From Candidatus Thalassarchaeaceae archaeon (GTDB lineage: Archaea > Thermoplasmatota > Poseidoniia > Poseidoniales > Thalassarchaeaceae): DNA of 13,867 nt. Shown one piece after another: positions 12,118 to 13,867 of the stretch; position 1 is the first letter of the stretch, and each line of letters opens with the position of its first letter. The stretch spans positions 1 to 13,867 of the forward strand of contig JAQXFF010000118.1 of assembly GCA_029250425.1 (NCBI GenBank), in the 5' to 3' direction. Position numbers and translations under genes: made by a program. The notes beneath the pieces were generated by a model, which searched no databases, was not told where the DNA came from, and saw nothing but the letters and a program-made list of their open reading frames with translations.

Positions 12118-13867
12118 ATGGGTTGGCGCCGGCTCGGACGTTACCTCCGCTCGTTGGAGGACAAGGGCGACCTCATCCGAATCAAGCATCCTGTTGATTG
12201 CTACCTTGAGGCTGGATGCATTGCAGATAAACTCGTCAAAAACGGCGGACCGGCAGTCATTTTTGAGCAACCCAGACTTGCTGATGGCTCCATTTCAAAA
12301 TTCCCATTGGCAATGAATCTGTATGGAACAAGGCGGCGAACAAATCAAGCATTACGGGTTGAAAATCCTCGTGAAATAGGTGAGGGGTTAACCGACCTCA
12401 TGAAACCAGATATTGGGGCCTTTCTCAAACGACCTTGGAAAGCTTGGCCTCTTGCGAAGAAGGCGCTTTCCCTTCCGCCGAAAAAAGTTCGAAGGGGGGC
12501 GTGCCAGCAAATTCGAATGGCCATACCTGATGTGACTAAACTACCGATTCCTACAACTTGGCCAATGGACGGGGGGCCATTCATAACATTGCCATTGGTT
12601 GTAACAAAAAATCCAGTCACAAATGAACACAATTTGGGAATGTATCGGTCCCAAGTATACAGCCCCACCGAATTGGGTTTGCATTGGCAAATGCACAAAC
12701 ATGGAGCCGATCATGCTGCAGCAAGTGATGGGAAAATGCCGGTGGCAATTTGTTTAGGTGGGCCACCTGAAGTAATGTTTAGCGCAATTGCCCCCCTTCC
12801 CGATAATCTTGAAGAATACATGTTTGCTGGATTATTAGGAAGGAAACGGCTTAGAATAACGAAGTGTCTTACGCAAGATTTGTGGGTTCCCGCCGAAGCT
12901 GATATTGTCATTGAAGGATATACCACACCAGGGGAAACTCGGACCGAGGGGCCTTTTGGAGACCACTTCGGACATTATTCTCTTGAAGGAGAATTTCCCG
13001 TATTGCATGTAACTGCGATAACCCACCGAAAAGATGCAGTCGTTCCAATGACGATTGTAGGGAAACCACCAATGGAAGATGGTTACCTTGGAGAAGCAAT
13101 AGGAGATGCATTCCTACCGGTGCTTAGATTTCAGCACCGTGATGTGCAGAATATGTTTTTACCCTTGGAAACAGGTTTCCATAATCTCGCAATTGTTTCA
13201 TCTAAACAGCGATATCCCGCTCAAGCACGGAAAACTGCACTAGGATTGTGGGGGGCAGGGCAAATGATGTTCCTCAAAACAATCGTAGCCACTGGACCGA
13301 CCCATGATGTCAAGAATTTGAATGCATTACTAGACGTATTGGATCAAAATGTTTCTATTCCAGATGATTTGGTCACCATCAATGGCATGGTCGCTGATCA
13401 ATTGGCACATGCTGCACCTTACGAAGGGGTTCACACCAAACTCCTAATCGATGCATCAACGCTAAGAAAACAAGATGCGCCCCAGATATCACTTGATGGG
13501 ATAAAAGATATTTCACAACACCGATGGATTCGTCCTTCGATGCTAGTCGTCACAACTCAAATCGAAAATGGACCTTCAGAATCAGAAAATACAGAACTCA
13601 CAAATGAAGATTGTGCAGCATTGCAACGGGATAAAATTTCTCAATTGATGAATTCAATTTGGCAATTAGATAATTCAAATAATTTACGATGGTTATTCAT
13701 CACGGATGATAATGTTGATTTGGAATCGGAAGGAGCAATGCGCACCCTGTTATGGCAACTGTTCTGTCGATTTGAAGTAAGCCGTGATTTACACTTCTCG
13801 AGTGAGGGCAGTAGAATTTGTTGGGATGCAACCGCACCCATACCTTCTGTTAACGGAATCATGCCCG
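12118..13867 (+). CDS. ubiD: UbiD-family prenylated-FMN decarboxylase, 3' end outside window
   Basis: An uninterrupted frame of 583 codons from ATG 12118 runs off the right edge. UbiD enzymes use prenylated FMN, with a metal ion, to decarboxylate aromatic or unsaturated acids, for example in quinone synthesis. Family signs: N-terminal G-R-Y-L-R-S-L-E (7-14); N-L-G-M-Y-R-S-Q (172-179) with the conserved Arg177; H-W-Q-M-H-K-H-G-A-D-H (189-199); I-E-G-Y (265-268) then P-G-E (271-273) and E-G-P-F-G-D-H (277-283); and V-T-A-I-T-H-R-K-D (298-306) with V-G-K-P-P-M-E-D (314-321). The acidic residues at 266, 273 and 277 lie where cofactor and catalytic glutamates are expected. The N-terminus matches the family, so ATG 12118 is taken as the start. 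Codons from about 480 to 560 are AT-richer and less conserved. A UbiX-type flavin prenyltransferase would be needed elsewhere. Neighbourhood with a prenyl reductase fits quinone or lipid metabolism; the exact substrate is unknown. Confidence 0.9.
   Translation, partial: MGWRRLGRYLRSLEDKGDLIRIKHPVDCYLEAGCIADKLVKNGGPAVIFEQPRLADGSISKFPLAMNLYGTRRRTNQALRVENPREIGEGLTDLMKPDIGAFLKRPWKAWPLAKKALSLPPKKVRRGACQQIRMAIPDVTKLPIPTTWPMDGGPFITLPLVVTKNPVTNEHNLGMYRSQVYSPTELGLHWQMHKHGADHAAASDGKMPVAICLGGPPEVMFSAIAPLPDNLEEYMFAGLLGRKRLRITKCLTQDLWVPAEADIVIEGYTTPGETRTEGPFGDHFGHYSLEGEFPVLHVTAITHRKDAVVPMTIVGKPPMEDGYLGEAIGDAFLPVLRFQHRDVQNMFLPLETGFHNLAIVSSKQRYPAQARKTALGLWGAGQMMFLKTIVATGPTHDVKNLNALLDVLDQNVSIPDDLVTINGMVADQLAHAAPYEGVHTKLLIDASTLRKQDAPQISLDGIKDISQHRWIRPSMLVVTTQIENGPSESENTELTNEDCAALQRDKISQLMNSIWQLDNSNNLRWLFITDDNVDLESEGAMRTLLWQLFCRFEVSRDLHFSSEGSRICWDATAPIPSVNGIMP

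Noticed and set aside
12345..13111. Minus-strand open frames opposite the UbiD gene
   Set aside because: The plus strand is open for 583 codons with clear UbiD motifs; the antisense frames are short and overlap each other.
1..13867. Phage defence, CRISPR, toxin-antitoxin or mobile-element system
   Set aside because: No direct repeat array, transposase, integrase, nuclease or small toxin-like pair was seen. All genes belong to recognisable housekeeping or metabolic families.

Overview
This window looks like ordinary chromosome from an uncultured archaeon, most likely a marine Group II euryarchaeote (Poseidoniales) or a close relative. That placement is inferred from the gene mix: a DUF63 archaeal membrane protein, a geranylgeranyl-reductase-type flavoprotein, a long archaeal-type FKBP isomerase with an insert domain, a probable secreted lipoprotein peptidase of family M28, and CcmF. 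Only a genome match or a phylogeny would settle it. No mobile element, CRISPR array, rRNA or tRNA was seen, and no gene-free stretch exceeds 100 bases.

Layout: (1) At 2-1847 on the + strand lie the 3' end of serS and a secreted M28 metallopeptidase that starts 4 bases after the serS stop. (2) At 1873-6390 on the - strand lies a tight block, read mccB (carboxyltransferase), liuC-like hydratase, biotin carboxylase, biotin carrier protein. Junctions of 7-13 bases and good Shine-Dalgarno sites suggest one transcript. (3) At 6444-8492 (-) are a DUF63 membrane protein and an FKBP isomerase. (4) At 8582-12019 (-) are ccmF and, 3 bases upstream of it, the geranylgeranyl reductase family gene. (5) From 12118 to the right edge (+), divergent from the reductase, is a UbiD-family decarboxylase of at least 583 residues that is cut by the window end.

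Functionally, block 2 encodes a biotin-dependent carboxylase of the 3-methylcrotonyl-CoA type plus a hydratase of the LiuC (methylglutaconyl-CoA hydratase) subgroup. These are consecutive steps of leucine degradation; the closely related acyclic-terpene (Atu) pathway is the main alternative. The biotin subunit is split into separate carboxylase and carrier genes instead of the fused chain usual in bacterial MccA. Blocks 4 and 5 fit respiratory and membrane biogenesis: haem handling by CcmF, prenyl-chain reduction, and a decarboxylation typical of quinone synthesis.

I found no clearly new multi-gene system. The most interesting non-coding signal is a set of short inverted repeats, one in each of the five gaps of 25 bases or more. 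The best is a perfect 8-bp stem that ends one base before the mccB start codon and contains its ribosome binding site.
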